From assembly GCA_963804865.1 (NCBI GenBank), contig CAWDSH010000026.1:62001-126000 (forward strand): DNA of 64,000 nt, read 5' to 3'. The DNA comes from CAVVEQ01 sp963804865 (lineage in GTDB: Bacteria; Chloroflexota; Anaerolineae; Anaerolineales; Anaerolineaceae). A program made the position numbers and the translations under genes. The notes beneath the pieces were generated by a model. That model was not told the DNA's origin, ran no database searches, and saw only the letters and a list, made by a program, of their open reading frames with translations. Each line of letters begins with the position of its first letter. Within the stretch, counting starts at the first letter, position 1. This document shows, in pieces, positions 1-8,548 of this stretch.

Positions 1-3
1 TTT

Positions 4-32
4 ATATATATGTCATAATTTGACATATATAT
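4..32. promoter_or_regulatory. Perfect inverted repeat, probable operator
   Basis: Two 12-bp arms at 4-15 and 21-32 (core TGTCA/TGACA) are exact reverse complements around a 5-bp spacer. The right arm overlaps a TTGACA hexamer at 20-25 that could be a -35 element. The site lies about 35 bp upstream of a WYL-type regulator, so autoregulation is a reasonable inference. Confidence 0.6.
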
Positions 33-68
33 TCGTTATGCTGATCTTGCCTGAACCTAGAGGTAATG

Positions 69-1055
69 ATGACAAACAGTGCCACGCGATTGATCAACCT
101 GATCATGCTCCTGCAGCGCCAGCCCAATCGAAAAGCGGGCGAGCTGGCAGATGAGCTGGGCGTATCCATCCGAACCGTGCACCGCTACTTCGGCATGCTT
201 GAAGAGCTGGGCATCCCGCTCTATTCCGAGCGCGGTCCCGCCGGCGGGTTTTCGCTGGTGCGCGGCTACAAAATGCCGCCGCTGGTGCTCAACCCGGAGG
301 AAGCCGTGGCGGTGGGGCTGGGCACCAGCCTGGTGGAGGAGATGTGGGGCAGGCTCTACCGGGATGCCGCCCGCGGGGCACTGGCCAAGCTGGATAACCT
401 GCTCCCGGATGAGCAGCGCCAGGAGATCGCCTGGGCGCGCCGCGCGCTGATCGCCACCCAGCTGCACCGCGCCGGTCAGCAGGCGGAGGAGGGCGTTCTG
501 GACAAGCTGCGCTCGGCGCTGCACGATTCCCGCAGGGTGCGCGTCACCTACGAGAACCCGCGGGATGCCAAACCCACCATCCGCGATTTCGACCCGTACG
601 CGCTGGTGCACCGCTGGGGGCGCTGGTATACCGCCGGTTTCTGCCACCTGCGCGGCGCGCTGCGCCTGCTGCGGCTGGACCGCATCCGCGAGCTGCGCAC
701 CCTGGATGAGAGCTTCGTCCCGCCGGCGGATTTCGACGCGCGCGCCTTCCTGGCCGCGGAGCTGCAGCCCGAGCCAACCATTAAGGCAAAGGTACGCTTC
801 GCGCCGGAAGCCGCCGGTTTTGTCCACGACAGCTCCATCGGCTGGAGCGAGATCGAAGCCCAGCCGGATGGCTCGCTGCTCGCCACCCTGCCCGCCAGCG
901 ACCTGGTCTTCGCTGCCAGCATGTTGATCAGCTTCGGCCCGGCGGTCACCATCCTCGATCCGGAGGAGTTGAAGCAGATGGTTGCTGAATGGGCTCGCGC
1001 GCTACTGGAGCGTTACCCGGAACAGGCAAAATCAACCCAAGGAGAAACGAAATGA
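69..1055 (+). CDS. YafY-type HTH/WYL transcriptional regulator
   Basis: Residues 1-60 form a helix-turn-helix (LINLIMLLQRQPNRKAGELA, then a recognition helix around VSIRTVHRYFGML). Residues about 140-210 match the WYL ligand-sensing domain, with the GRWYTAGFC core and the downstream RLLRLDRI strand. Two ATGs lie at 66 and 69. The AGAGG at 59-63 is better spaced for 69, so that start is used. Length (about 328 residues) is normal for the family. The stop overlaps the start of the GyrI-like gene by ATGA, so the two are translationally coupled. WYL proteins bind small ligands, often nucleotides or oligonucleotides; the ligand here is unknown. Confidence 0.9.
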   Translation: MTNSATRLINLIMLLQRQPNRKAGELADELGVSIRTVHRYFGMLEELGIPLYSERGPAGGFSLVRGYKMPPLVLNPEEAVAVGLGTSLVEEMWGRLYRDAARGALAKLDNLLPDEQRQEIAWARRALIATQLHRAGQQAEEGVLDKLRSALHDSRRVRVTYENPRDAKPTIRDFDPYALVHRWGRWYTAGFCHLRGALRLLRLDRIRELRTLDESFVPPADFDARAFLAAELQPEPTIKAKVRFAPEAAGFVHDSSIGWSEIEAQPDGSLLATLPASDLVFAASMLISFGPAVTILDPEELKQMVAEWARALLERYPEQAKSTQGETK

Positions 1056-1684
1056 CAGACAAGATCGATCTGCGCAAGGAATTGAAATACCTGTATGCGC
1101 CTTCAGCCAAAAAGGTCGAGCTGGTGGATGTGCCCGCATTCAAATTCGTAATGATCGATGGCGTGGTTAAAGCCAGCGAGAAGGTTGGAGACTCGCCCGA
1201 GTTCGTGGATGCCTTAACAGCGCTTTACGGCATGTCTTACACGCTGAAATTCGCCTCCAAGCTGCGCAAGGAGAATCCCATCGATTACACCGTGATGGCG
1301 CTTGAAGGGCTGTGGTGGGTGGAGGGCGGCGAGTTCGAATTCGGCAGGAAGCAGGATATGCGCTTCACCGCGATGATGATGCAGCCGGACCACATCACGA
1401 ACGACATGTACCAGCAAGCCCTGGAGCAGCTCAAGAAAAAGAAACCCTCCCCGGGTTTGGCAAAGCTGCGCTTCGAGTCCTTCCAAGAGGGGCTCTCGGT
1501 GCAGGTGATGCACATCGGCCCCTATTCAGCCGAGGAACCCACCATCGAGCGCATGAAAGCCTTCATGAAGGAGAACAACCTGGTGCGCAACGGGCACCAC
1601 CACGAGATCTACTTTGGCGACCCGCGCAGGTCCGCCCCGGAAAAGCTGAAGACCGTTCTGCGCCAGCCGGTGAAAACAGCTTAA
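1052..1684 (+). CDS. GyrI-like small-molecule-binding domain protein
   Basis: A 210-residue cytoplasmic protein of the GyrI-like/COG4832 type. It begins MTDKIDLRKELKYLYAP and contains VMIDGVVK, the LEGLWWVEGG strand and the C-terminal YFGDPRRSAPEKLKTVLRQP that is characteristic of this family. An in-frame upstream ATG at 989 exists, but the ATG at 1052 has GGAG at 1041-1044 and overlaps the preceding regulator stop, so it is preferred. GyrI-like domains bind hydrophobic or cationic small molecules and often sit beside regulators. The pair probably forms a small ligand-responsive operon, but the ligand cannot be inferred. Confidence 0.85.
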   Translation: MTDKIDLRKELKYLYAPSAKKVELVDVPAFKFVMIDGVVKASEKVGDSPEFVDALTALYGMSYTLKFASKLRKENPIDYTVMALEGLWWVEGGEFEFGRKQDMRFTAMMMQPDHITNDMYQQALEQLKKKKPSPGLAKLRFESFQEGLSVQVMHIGPYSAEEPTIERMKAFMKENNLVRNGHHHEIYFGDPRRSAPEKLKTVLRQPVKTA

Positions 1685-1700
1685 GACATGGATATGACAA

Positions 1701-1741
1701 GATGGAAGGATGGTTTCAATATTTAAATCCTTCCATCCTTT
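1701..1741 (+). terminator. Rho-independent terminator after the GyrI-like gene
   Basis: Arms at 1701-1711 and 1727-1737 (GATGGAAGGAT with its complement) are followed by a short CTTTT tract. The hairpin sits 17 bp after the stop of the GyrI-like gene and before the lipoprotein promoter. Confidence 0.6.
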
Positions 1742-1784
1742 TCCCCCTGGGAATTTTATCAACCCCAAAACCCCGGACATTTTG

Positions 1785-1790
1785 TATAAT
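1785..1790 (+). promoter_or_regulatory. -10 box TATAAT immediately upstream of the lipoprotein start
   Basis: A consensus TATAAT ends 6 bp before the ATG at 1797. Initiation at the usual distance would start the RNA at or next to the AUG, which implies a leaderless or nearly leaderless transcript. No Shine-Dalgarno is seen. Confidence 0.5.
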
Positions 1791-1796
1791 TACAGG

Positions 1797-2324
1797 ATGC
1801 CTGCCCGTACCGTTGCGCTCTCTCTGATAGCCCTGTTGCTGCTCACTTCCTGCAGCGTGTTCAACCCCAGTGACCCGACCCCGATGGCAGACCCGATAAC
1901 AGATCAGGCAACCTATTACGGAGAGCTTTCCAGCTTCCCGGGCGGCGAGTTCACACTGGTGCTGCCCACCGGGCAGACAGCGCTGCTGAAGATCACCACC
2001 TGCAAGGGCGTGCAATCCGGAGAACCACTCAACCTGGTGGCCGAGAACACACCCGATAAATTGAACCCGAACCGCATCGAAGTGCAGATCACCGGCGTGC
2101 ATAAATCCAACGGTGAAGCCGAACCGCTCTACCTGGCGGTGATCATGGGCGCCACGGATAAATGGAGCTTCATGGGCAGCCTGATCGACGCCCCCATTTT
2201 CATGGATGGAGCCGGCTCGGGCGTTTTCAACAACGTCTCCATACCGGATACGCACGTGATCACCTACGATTTCGAGCCTTTCCCCGAATCCGTTTTCAGC
2301 GGCGCCTGGACCTGCACGCCGTAA
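1797..2324 (+). CDS. Putative lipoprotein of unknown function
   Basis: A 175-residue protein with a short basic N-terminus, a hydrophobic stretch (LSLIALLLL) and a lipobox LTSC at about residues 16-19, so it is probably a membrane-anchored lipoprotein. The mature part is acidic to neutral with no recognised domain. The frame opens earlier, at 1710, but only the ATG at 1797 gives a signal peptide at the N-terminus. It precedes the corrinoid-protein gene by 22 bp on the same strand, so co-transcription is possible, though no functional link is evident. Confidence 0.7.
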   Translation: MPARTVALSLIALLLLTSCSVFNPSDPTPMADPITDQATYYGELSSFPGGEFTLVLPTGQTALLKITTCKGVQSGEPLNLVAENTPDKLNPNRIEVQITGVHKSNGEAEPLYLAVIMGATDKWSFMGSLIDAPIFMDGAGSGVFNNVSIPDTHVITYDFEPFPESVFSGAWTCTP

Positions 2325-2346
2325 TCCCTTTTCCCGGAGTAAACCC

Positions 2347-2994
2347 ATGCCCCATCCCCTTTACGCAGAAATGAAGCAGTCCATCATCGACGGTGATCCG
2401 GATGCAAGCCAGGAGCTGGCGCGCAAGGCGCTTGCCGCTGGGTTGGACCCGCTGGAATCCATCCAGCAGGGCTACCTGCCGGGCATGCAGCAGGTAGGAA
2501 AGGAATTCGGTGACGGTCAACTCTTCCTACCGGACGTGGTGCTGGCAGCGGAGGCAATGAAAAAGGCAGCGGCTGTTCTCGAACCAGAAATGAAGAAGCG
2601 CGGCAGTATTCGCGAGACCGCCGGACGCGTGGTATTGGGAACGGTGAAGGGCGACGTGCACGAGATCGGCAAGAGCCTGGTCGGTACACTACTCTCAGCG
2701 AATGGATTTGAAGTACACGACCTGGGGGTGGACGTGCCATACGAAAAATTTGCCGAGAAAGCCCGCGAGGTGCGGGCGGATATCGTCGGCGTATCGGCGC
2801 TGCTCACCACCACCATGACCGGTCAGCGCAACGTGATCGAAGCGCTGGACGACCTGGGACTACGCCCGAAAGTGAAAGTGATGGTCGGCGGCGCGCCCGT
2901 TACGCGCACCTGGGCGGAGGAGATCGGCGCGGATGGCTACAGCGAAGACGCCATCGGCGCAGTCGAGTTGGCAAAATCACTGATGGCTCGCTGA
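2347..2994 (+). CDS. Corrinoid (B12-binding) methyltransferase protein, MtbC/MttC type
   Basis: A 215-residue two-domain corrinoid protein. Residues 1-85 are the helical cap (B12-binding 2) domain, and residues about 90-215 are the Rossmann cobalamin-binding domain. The DxHxxG motif is present as DVHEIGKSLVG, with the Co-ligating His at residue 105, followed by GVDVP and the nucleotide-tail motifs GVSALLTTTM and VMVGGAPV. Such proteins carry the methyl group between a substrate-specific MttB/MtbB-type methyltransferase and a second methyltransferase. Two MttB-family genes lie 3.3 and 5.6 kb downstream, so this is their likely shared partner. GGAG lies 8 bp upstream of the ATG. Confidence 0.92.
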   Translation: MPHPLYAEMKQSIIDGDPDASQELARKALAAGLDPLESIQQGYLPGMQQVGKEFGDGQLFLPDVVLAAEAMKKAAAVLEPEMKKRGSIRETAGRVVLGTVKGDVHEIGKSLVGTLLSANGFEVHDLGVDVPYEKFAEKAREVRADIVGVSALLTTTMTGQRNVIEALDDLGLRPKVKVMVGGAPVTRTWAEEIGADGYSEDAIGAVELAKSLMAR

Positions 2995-3026
2995 CCCCCT
3001 TACAGCAAGCATCCAATTTCCCGAAT

Positions 3027-4379
3027 TTAACTCTCACTCAACCTGGGATTTAATACGCTGTTCAGCGCAGAACCCAGCATGGCAAACGCCAGGCCGGTGA
3101 TCATCATGAGCACCACCGGCTCCAGCATCCAGTAGTCCTGCCTGCCATAGGGATTATTGAAAGCATCGTAGAGCACCTTGCCCCAGGTGGGCAGGTTTTG
3201 ATCCATGACGCCCACCATCGCCAGGGTGGCTTCGTAAAAAACGAAAAAGGGCACCATGTTGGTCAGCTGCGGGATGAGCACGGGGAAGATGCGCGGCATC
3301 AGGTACTGCCAGATGATGCGCCAGTCGCTCGCCCCGTAAGCCCTGGCGGCTTCAATATAGGGGGATTCCATGGCCTGGATAAAGGCGGCACGATATGTTT
3401 TGACCGCGGTACTGAAAATGGTCAGCACGATGACCACGCTCAGGGCGACCCAGATGCTGTGCGAAACCAGGTAATAGACCATCAGCGCGATCGGGAAAGC
3501 CGGCAGGATCATGTTGACCTCGGTGATGCGCTGGATGAGCTCATCCACCCAGCCCCTGAACCAGGCGCTGGCAGCCGCGATGACGACCGAAAGGACGGTG
3601 GTCGTCAACGCACCGAGGATACCGAAGATCAACGCCACGGGCGTGCCCCAAAGAAGAGCAACGGAGAGATCGCGCCGCAGGTGGTCGGTGCCGGCCAGGC
3701 CAAACACCTGTCCGTAAATCACCATCCTGGCATCGATGGTCGAACCTTCCTCGAAGGTGATACCCTCCATCTTGAGCAAGTAGGTGCCATTTTCGGCGGT
3801 TTTCGAACCCGAATCCGGATTGATGAACAGGCTTGCCACCACCGGCACGCCGCCCTCCCCACCACTTAGACCCTGGATGCGGGTGCCTGAAAAAGATCCT
3901 CCTTTGGGCAGTTCGGTGGTCGTCATGTAGATCTGGCTTCTCCGCACGGAGAATCGCCCCATGTCGATCTCTTTGCCCGAAGGCATGACCCAGACCAGGT
4001 GGACGAAGGGCGTTTTGGCTGTGTATTCGGGTTTGAAAAAGAGATAAATCTCCTGGGGAAAACCATCGTAGGGGTAATCGAACTGGTAAAAAAGGGTTGA
4101 TGATTGAATTTCGTTGGTGGATGTCTCCACGATGCGCGTGACGGCATCCGTCCGGCTATCCAGGATGATATTCTCGGGTAATTTTTCCTTGCGGAAGAAA
4201 TTAAACCAGGCCGGCCTGGCATTGACCGGGTTATCCATCACCTCTTCGGTCATGGTCCTCCATAGCAAAGTTGCCCTTTCCGCAGGAATGTAGATCAACG
4301 TGAAAATCGAAACGATGACCAGGAAAATGATGATGATGAGACCGATGATCGCCGACGGCGACTTTAACACACTGACCAC
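3027..4379 (-). CDS. Dpp/Opp-type ABC transporter permease, DppC-like half
   Basis: The open frame encodes 450 residues: an N-terminal TM, a large extracytoplasmic insertion (about residues 30-225) and a C-terminal BPD_transp_1 domain with about five TMs. The EAA loop is PYIEAARAYGASDWRIIWQY. The apparent GTG start truncates the protein. The same frame continues upstream through GESFTRQFKILWEYAKPT, which looks like a normal DppC N-terminus, with no start codon until the 7-G run at 4469-4475. Removing one base of that run would join this frame to the upstream DppB-like gene. No solute-binding protein or ATPase gene is adjacent, so the substrate is unknown; a one-carbon compound is a guess from context. 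Confidence 0.85.
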   Translation of the reverse strand: MVSVLKSPSAIIGLIIIIFLVIVSIFTLIYIPAERATLLWRTMTEEVMDNPVNARPAWFNFFRKEKLPENIILDSRTDAVTRIVETSTNEIQSSTLFYQFDYPYDGFPQEIYLFFKPEYTAKTPFVHLVWVMPSGKEIDMGRFSVRRSQIYMTTTELPKGGSFSGTRIQGLSGGEGGVPVVASLFINPDSGSKTAENGTYLLKMEGITFEEGSTIDARMVIYGQVFGLAGTDHLRRDLSVALLWGTPVALIFGILGALTTTVLSVVIAAASAWFRGWVDELIQRITEVNMILPAFPIALMVYYLVSHSIWVALSVVIVLTIFSTAVKTYRAAFIQAMESPYIEAARAYGASDWRIIWQYLMPRIFPVLIPQLTNMVPFFVFYEATLAMVGVMDQNLPTWGKVLYDAFNNPYGRQDYWMLEPVVLMMITGLAFAMLGSALNSVLNPRLSES

Positions 4380-6096
4380 CGTTGGTTTCGCATACTCCCA
4401 TAAGATCTTGAACTGCCGCGTGAAGGATTCCCCTGCTCCATGGTGTTTCTGGTCGTTCCCCGGAATGCGGGGGGGTCTCCATGGGTCCTTGCGCTGATCT
4501 TTCTCTTTTCTTGAACAACGAACTGGTTTGCCTGACGCCCTTATCGTGCTCCTGTTTCGCGGTCCTTAGCTTCACGTTGCCTGAATCAGAGCCAATCCGG
4601 ATGCGTGGATCGATAATCGCGAGGACAATATCGAGAATTAAATTGGAGAAAGCCAGAAGATAGGCAAATAAAACAACGAAAGTCAATATCAAGGGCCGGT
4701 TCGTCGTCTGAATGGCGTGCAGGAATATTTCACCGACTCCCGGCCAATTAAAGAACCACTCCAATATTATTACTCCCTGCCAGAAGGTGAGCACCATCAG
4801 TACGAAATTGGTGATCACAAATGGCAGGGTTGGCCTGAGAATGTATTTGCTCTCAACAACTCTGGGTGCCAAACCTTTTGCCCTGGCGAGATCCACGTAA
4901 TCCTCCTCGGAATGGATCAGGAAGTAGTTACGCCAGATATACACCGTCTGGAAGAGCATATTGAGAGCAATCGCCGCCACCGGAAGAATCATGTGCTTGA
5001 GAACGACAGGAATGTAACCCGCTGGAGTTGCAGGTGGATAATCATCGTACATTCCGCCATACGGCAGTAATCTGAGATAGCTGCTGAATATAACCGTCAG
5101 GAGGATGCCGTACATCCAATTGGGGATGGTCGAAAGGGGTGAAAGAGCAATAACAATCCTGTTCAACTTACTCTGATGGTTTCGGGATAGAAATAGAGCC
5201 AGGAGCAAACACGATATAAACAAGAAAAGGTTGGCTGCCCCTGCAAGAACAAGTGTTTTGGGAAGACTATCCGCGATGATTTCGAGTGAAGTGGCAGAAG
5301 GCAAACTGTACCAGGGCGAAAAATAGCTTTGAACACCCCAATCGAAGGTGGCCGCCTTCGTGAACCAACCAGCGCAGCGCAGCAGGAAAGGCCTGTTCAG
5401 ACCGGCAGCTTCCCGCGCTTCAGCAATGTACTGCTCGGTCTCTTCGGTGGTCATCGGCTCAAAGCCATTATTGACCCGTTCCATGTTAATCGGCCCAATA
5501 CTCATCATGATCTGATCTTCTGCGATGGTATCGATGAAACCGCCGTAATTGACGAACACCACCGAGAGGAAGATGGCAACGGCGAGCATCACAGAAAGCG
5601 TCAGGAATTTCACCGAGATGTACTTGGCTATGCGGGAGAAGGTGCCAGAGGGCGGCTTGCCAGCTTGTGCCAGTTCTTTCGAGATCGAAGCTTCCCCGCC
5701 AATCCTTTCGTCCGCGGTGCTCTGCGGAACCGGCGCGGATGCCTGTAATGCCAGGTATGACTCCAACGATATGCGGTTGGCTGCTTTTATGGGTTGGGTT
5801 TCTTCAAGCGCCTTGTCCGCCCAGTCCCCGGTTTCGGCAAGGTCTTCTGTTTCCTTGTTGAAGGGGAAATCCCAACTTTCTCCAGGTTCGATCGCGCCAG
5901 GGCGTGACCAGGGTCCAGCGCAAAGCACTTTTTGGTAGCATTCCGCCTTCCTTACGGGGTCATCGGTGACCTCGGCTGTCAGCAGCCAGCCTTCGATATC
6001 CCCGGGGTGGGTTGAATTGAACCGCGCCAGTTCCCGCAGGGCGGATTCACTTCTGCCGTGGGCGATTAATATCCGGAGGGTATCGAGGTAGCTCAA
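4231..6096 (-). CDS. Dpp/Opp-type ABC transporter permease, DppB-like half with N-terminal TPR-like segment
   Basis: Residues 1-60 resemble a helical tetratricopeptide-like segment, unusual for a permease. Residues about 160-500 are a DppB/OppB domain with six TMs, an extracytoplasmic insert, and an EAA loop (DYVDLARAKGLAPRV). The domain ends at AIIDPRIRIG, where DppB proteins usually stop. The remaining tail is a basic linker followed by histidine-rich sequence (HRSHHHHFPGHRFD) that is plainly the DppC-like gene read out of frame. True coding in this frame therefore probably ends near 4470. With one base removed, positions 6096-3027 would form one 1022-residue TPR-DppB-DppC fusion. Confidence 0.85.
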   Translation of the reverse strand: MSYLDTLRILIAHGRSESALRELARFNSTHPGDIEGWLLTAEVTDDPVRKAECYQKVLCAGPWSRPGAIEPGESWDFPFNKETEDLAETGDWADKALEETQPIKAANRISLESYLALQASAPVPQSTADERIGGEASISKELAQAGKPPSGTFSRIAKYISVKFLTLSVMLAVAIFLSVVFVNYGGFIDTIAEDQIMMSIGPINMERVNNGFEPMTTEETEQYIAEAREAAGLNRPFLLRCAGWFTKAATFDWGVQSYFSPWYSLPSATSLEIIADSLPKTLVLAGAANLFLFISCLLLALFLSRNHQSKLNRIVIALSPLSTIPNWMYGILLTVIFSSYLRLLPYGGMYDDYPPATPAGYIPVVLKHMILPVAAIALNMLFQTVYIWRNYFLIHSEEDYVDLARAKGLAPRVVESKYILRPTLPFVITNFVLMVLTFWQGVIILEWFFNWPGVGEIFLHAIQTTNRPLILTFVVLFAYLLAFSNLILDIVLAIIDPRIRIGSDSGNVKLRTAKQEHDKGVRQTSSLFKKRERSAQGPMETPPHSGERPETPWSRGILHAAVQDLMGVCETNGGQCVKVAVGDHRSHHHHFPGHRFDFHVDLHSCGKGNFAMEDHDRRGDG

Positions 6097-6204
6097 GTAT
6101 GCTCCATGAAGCGTTTATGGTGCCAATCTATATCTTATTGAAAAATCCACCGAATTGCAAATGATCAAAAACCTCCCCCAAAAAGAGGTTTGCCTATTAT
6201 GCAC

Positions 6205-6210
6205 TATAAT
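6205..6210 (+). promoter_or_regulatory. -10 box TATAAT upstream of the first MttB-family gene
   Basis: A consensus TATAAT lies 72 bp before the methyltransferase ATG, in the AT-rich gap between the divergent permease and methyltransferase genes. No convincing -35 hexamer is seen. Confidence 0.4.
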
Positions 6211-6282
6211 TTTCAACAGGACTAATCCGGTTAAACTGGACAAGAACTTGTTGGTCCCATCCCCAAGAACATCGGAGAGCAC

Positions 6283-7737
6283 ATGAGCACGCCCATCCAA
6301 TTCATCGAAAATCCTCGCTTCAGGATCGACGTCCTTTCAAAAGCGGAAATTGAAAAAATCCACGCTGCCACACTGGAAGTGATCGAGACCATCGGCGTCA
6401 AGTTCCCCCTGCCGCGCGCGCTGGATATCCTCGAAGCGCATGGCGCAACCGTTGACCGCGCGACCAACATCGCGAAGATCCCCGGAGCCGTGATCGAAGC
6501 CGCGCTGAAAACAGCGCCACCCGCCTACACCCTGGCGGCGCGCGATCCCTCCCAGGACCTGCCCATGGATGGCAACCACGTTTTCCTGGGCACGGATGGC
6601 TGCGGCGTGCAGGTGCTGGATGCTTTCACCGGCGAGCTGCACCGCTCGACCAAGAAGGATGTTGCGGACTGTGCCAAAGTGGCGGATGCGCTCGAAGAGA
6701 TCGGCTTCTGGTGGGCGATGGTTTCCGCGCAGGATTGCCCGCCCGAAAGCCGCGGACTGCACGAGCTCGAAGCCGCCTGGAACCAGACCACCAAGCACCT
6801 GCAAACCGAAAGCCTGCTGCATCACGGTGAAATGCAGGCTGCCATCGAAATGGCAGCGGCGATTGCCGGGGGACGCGAGCAGCTGCGCAACCGCCCGCTG
6901 CTTTCCATCATGCAGTGCACCATCAGCCCACTGGCGCACGATCCCGGCAGCCTGGAGGCGGGTTTGATCGCCGCCGAAGCCGGCCTACCGGTGGGTTACA
7001 TGACCATGGCATCCTGCGCTTCAACCGGCCCAGCAACCCCCGCCGGCAACCTGGTGGTGGGCAACGCCGAAGTGATCGCCGCGCTGGCGCTGATCCAGCT
7101 GGCCTTCCCCGGCGCTCCGGTCTTCTATGCTGCCGCGCAGACCGCCATGGACCTGCGCAGCGGCGCCTACACGGGCGGCGGACCGGAGGATTACCTCTTC
7201 GGGGCCGCCACCAACCAGCTGGCGGATTTCTACCACGTGCCGCTTTCGATGGGCGCCTTCGCCACGGGTGCCAAGCAGCCCGATTGGCAGGCGGCGGTGG
7301 ACAACAGCTTCTCCGCGTTCATGGCCTGCGCCAGCGGCGCGGACATGCTGCTGGGTGCAGGTTTATTGCATGGCTCGCGAATCCTTTCCTTCGAACAACT
7401 GGTGATGGATTGCGAGATCTACAGTATTGTGCGCAGCACGCTGCAGGGCATCGCGGTGACGGACGATACCCTGGCGCTGGATGCCATCCGCGCGGTCGGC
7501 CCCGGCGGGACCTTCCTCAGCCAGAAGCATACCCGCCAGCATATGCGCGAGCTGTGGCTGCCGCGCCTTATGGACCACCGGCCTTACGAGCAGTGGCTTG
7601 AGAAGAAGGATGGCGCGCGGGAATGGGCTGGTGAACGCGCCCGGCAGATCCTGCAGACCCACCAACCCGATGCGCTCGATCCACTACTGGCGGAAGAGCT
7701 AAAACGCATCATCACTGCGCACGAGCAAAAGAAATAA
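6283..7737 (+). CDS. MttB-family (trimethylamine methyltransferase-like) corrinoid methyltransferase
   Basis: A 484-residue TIM-barrel methyltransferase of the MttB superfamily. It begins with the typical FRIDVLSKAEIEKIHAATLE leader, then GTDGCGVQVLD, the VGYMTMASCASTGPATPAGN stretch, GGPEDYLFGA and the C-terminal GPGGTFLSQKHTRQHMRELW block. The frame has no internal amber codon, so it belongs to the non-pyrrolysine group that demethylates glycine betaine or other quaternary amines, rather than true MttB. It should pass methyl groups to the corrinoid protein encoded at 2347-2994. GGAGAG precedes the ATG by 4 bp. The exact substrate cannot be read from sequence. Confidence 0.92.
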   Translation: MSTPIQFIENPRFRIDVLSKAEIEKIHAATLEVIETIGVKFPLPRALDILEAHGATVDRATNIAKIPGAVIEAALKTAPPAYTLAARDPSQDLPMDGNHVFLGTDGCGVQVLDAFTGELHRSTKKDVADCAKVADALEEIGFWWAMVSAQDCPPESRGLHELEAAWNQTTKHLQTESLLHHGEMQAAIEMAAAIAGGREQLRNRPLLSIMQCTISPLAHDPGSLEAGLIAAEAGLPVGYMTMASCASTGPATPAGNLVVGNAEVIAALALIQLAFPGAPVFYAAAQTAMDLRSGAYTGGGPEDYLFGAATNQLADFYHVPLSMGAFATGAKQPDWQAAVDNSFSAFMACASGADMLLGAGLLHGSRILSFEQLVMDCEIYSIVRSTLQGIAVTDDTLALDAIRAVGPGGTFLSQKHTRQHMRELWLPRLMDHRPYEQWLEKKDGAREWAGERARQILQTHQPDALDPLLAEELKRIITAHEQKK

Positions 7738-7755
7738 GCCGTTTCTTTAACTTTT

Positions 7756-8544
7756 ATGAAAAGCATCCAGCCGCATACCCACGAGCAGCGCACCGAGATA
7801 GTCGAGCAGCTGATTCCTCTTTTTCACACCAAGTTCGGAGATAACCTGCTTGCAGTTGCCGCCAACGCTTCCTACGCCCGAGGCACCGATATGAATTACT
7901 CGGACCTGGAATTGACCGTTTTTATCAAAGAGCCGTTGGCGGACGAAAAAGATCCTTACCTGCAGCGCATTATCGATGGAATGTTGATCGAAGTAGAATA
8001 CGTAACCCTGGAAGCTTATCTCCAGCGGTTCAAGGAGTTGATAAACCTCTGGACCATCGCGGGTTCCGACCATCTGGTTGGGATCTTCAACACAGACTTC
8101 ATCAATTCCATCAGTGCAAAGGTTGCCGCCATCAGGCATACACCTGCGGAATTTCGTAAAGCGGCTGCCAGGATGCAGCCGGAGGTGCAGGAATCCTTCG
8201 CCAAGGTGTTTAATGCCATCGAGGAAGAAAATCGCGAGGGCATGGGCATACTCTTTTTTGATGCGGTGATGTGCCTGCTCGAGATGCTGGCCATGCTCAA
8301 TCAAAAGCCTTTCACTACGCGCTCGCGTTACGTGGTCGAAGCGCGCACCTTCAAGGTTAAGCCGGACCGGCTGGATGACCTGCTCAACATCCTGGTGGAG
8401 GGGGATTATGCCAACCTCCACCGGTTGAAGGACGTCTTGACGGACGTCTACGATAGCCTGGAACGCATCTTTGCCGGCTACAGGCTTCCCTTTGGGGATG
8501 CCTCGTTCGACCCCAATATTCCCAACAAGATCCCCCACAGGTAA
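7756..8544 (+). CDS. KNTase-like nucleotidyltransferase
   Basis: A 262-residue protein resembling aminoglycoside 4'-nucleotidyltransferase (KNTase). Residues about 34-60 read ASYARGTDMNYSDLELTVFI, equivalent to the GS-x-x-R-x-x-D-x-x-SDIE active site of that family, but with Ala in place of the usual Gly before the Ser. A further acidic strand, IEVEY, follows at about residue 78. The C-terminal half is the helical KNTase-C-like domain, ending in RLPFGDASFDPNIPNKIP. It lies 18 bp after one MttB-like gene and 4 bp before the next, so it is part of their transcription unit. A resistance role is not implied; modification of a small amine or alcohol is possible. Confidence 0.75.
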   Translation: MKSIQPHTHEQRTEIVEQLIPLFHTKFGDNLLAVAANASYARGTDMNYSDLELTVFIKEPLADEKDPYLQRIIDGMLIEVEYVTLEAYLQRFKELINLWTIAGSDHLVGIFNTDFINSISAKVAAIRHTPAEFRKAAARMQPEVQESFAKVFNAIEEENREGMGILFFDAVMCLLEMLAMLNQKPFTTRSRYVVEARTFKVKPDRLDDLLNILVEGDYANLHRLKDVLTDVYDSLERIFAGYRLPFGDASFDPNIPNKIPHR

Positions 8545-8548
8545 CGCC

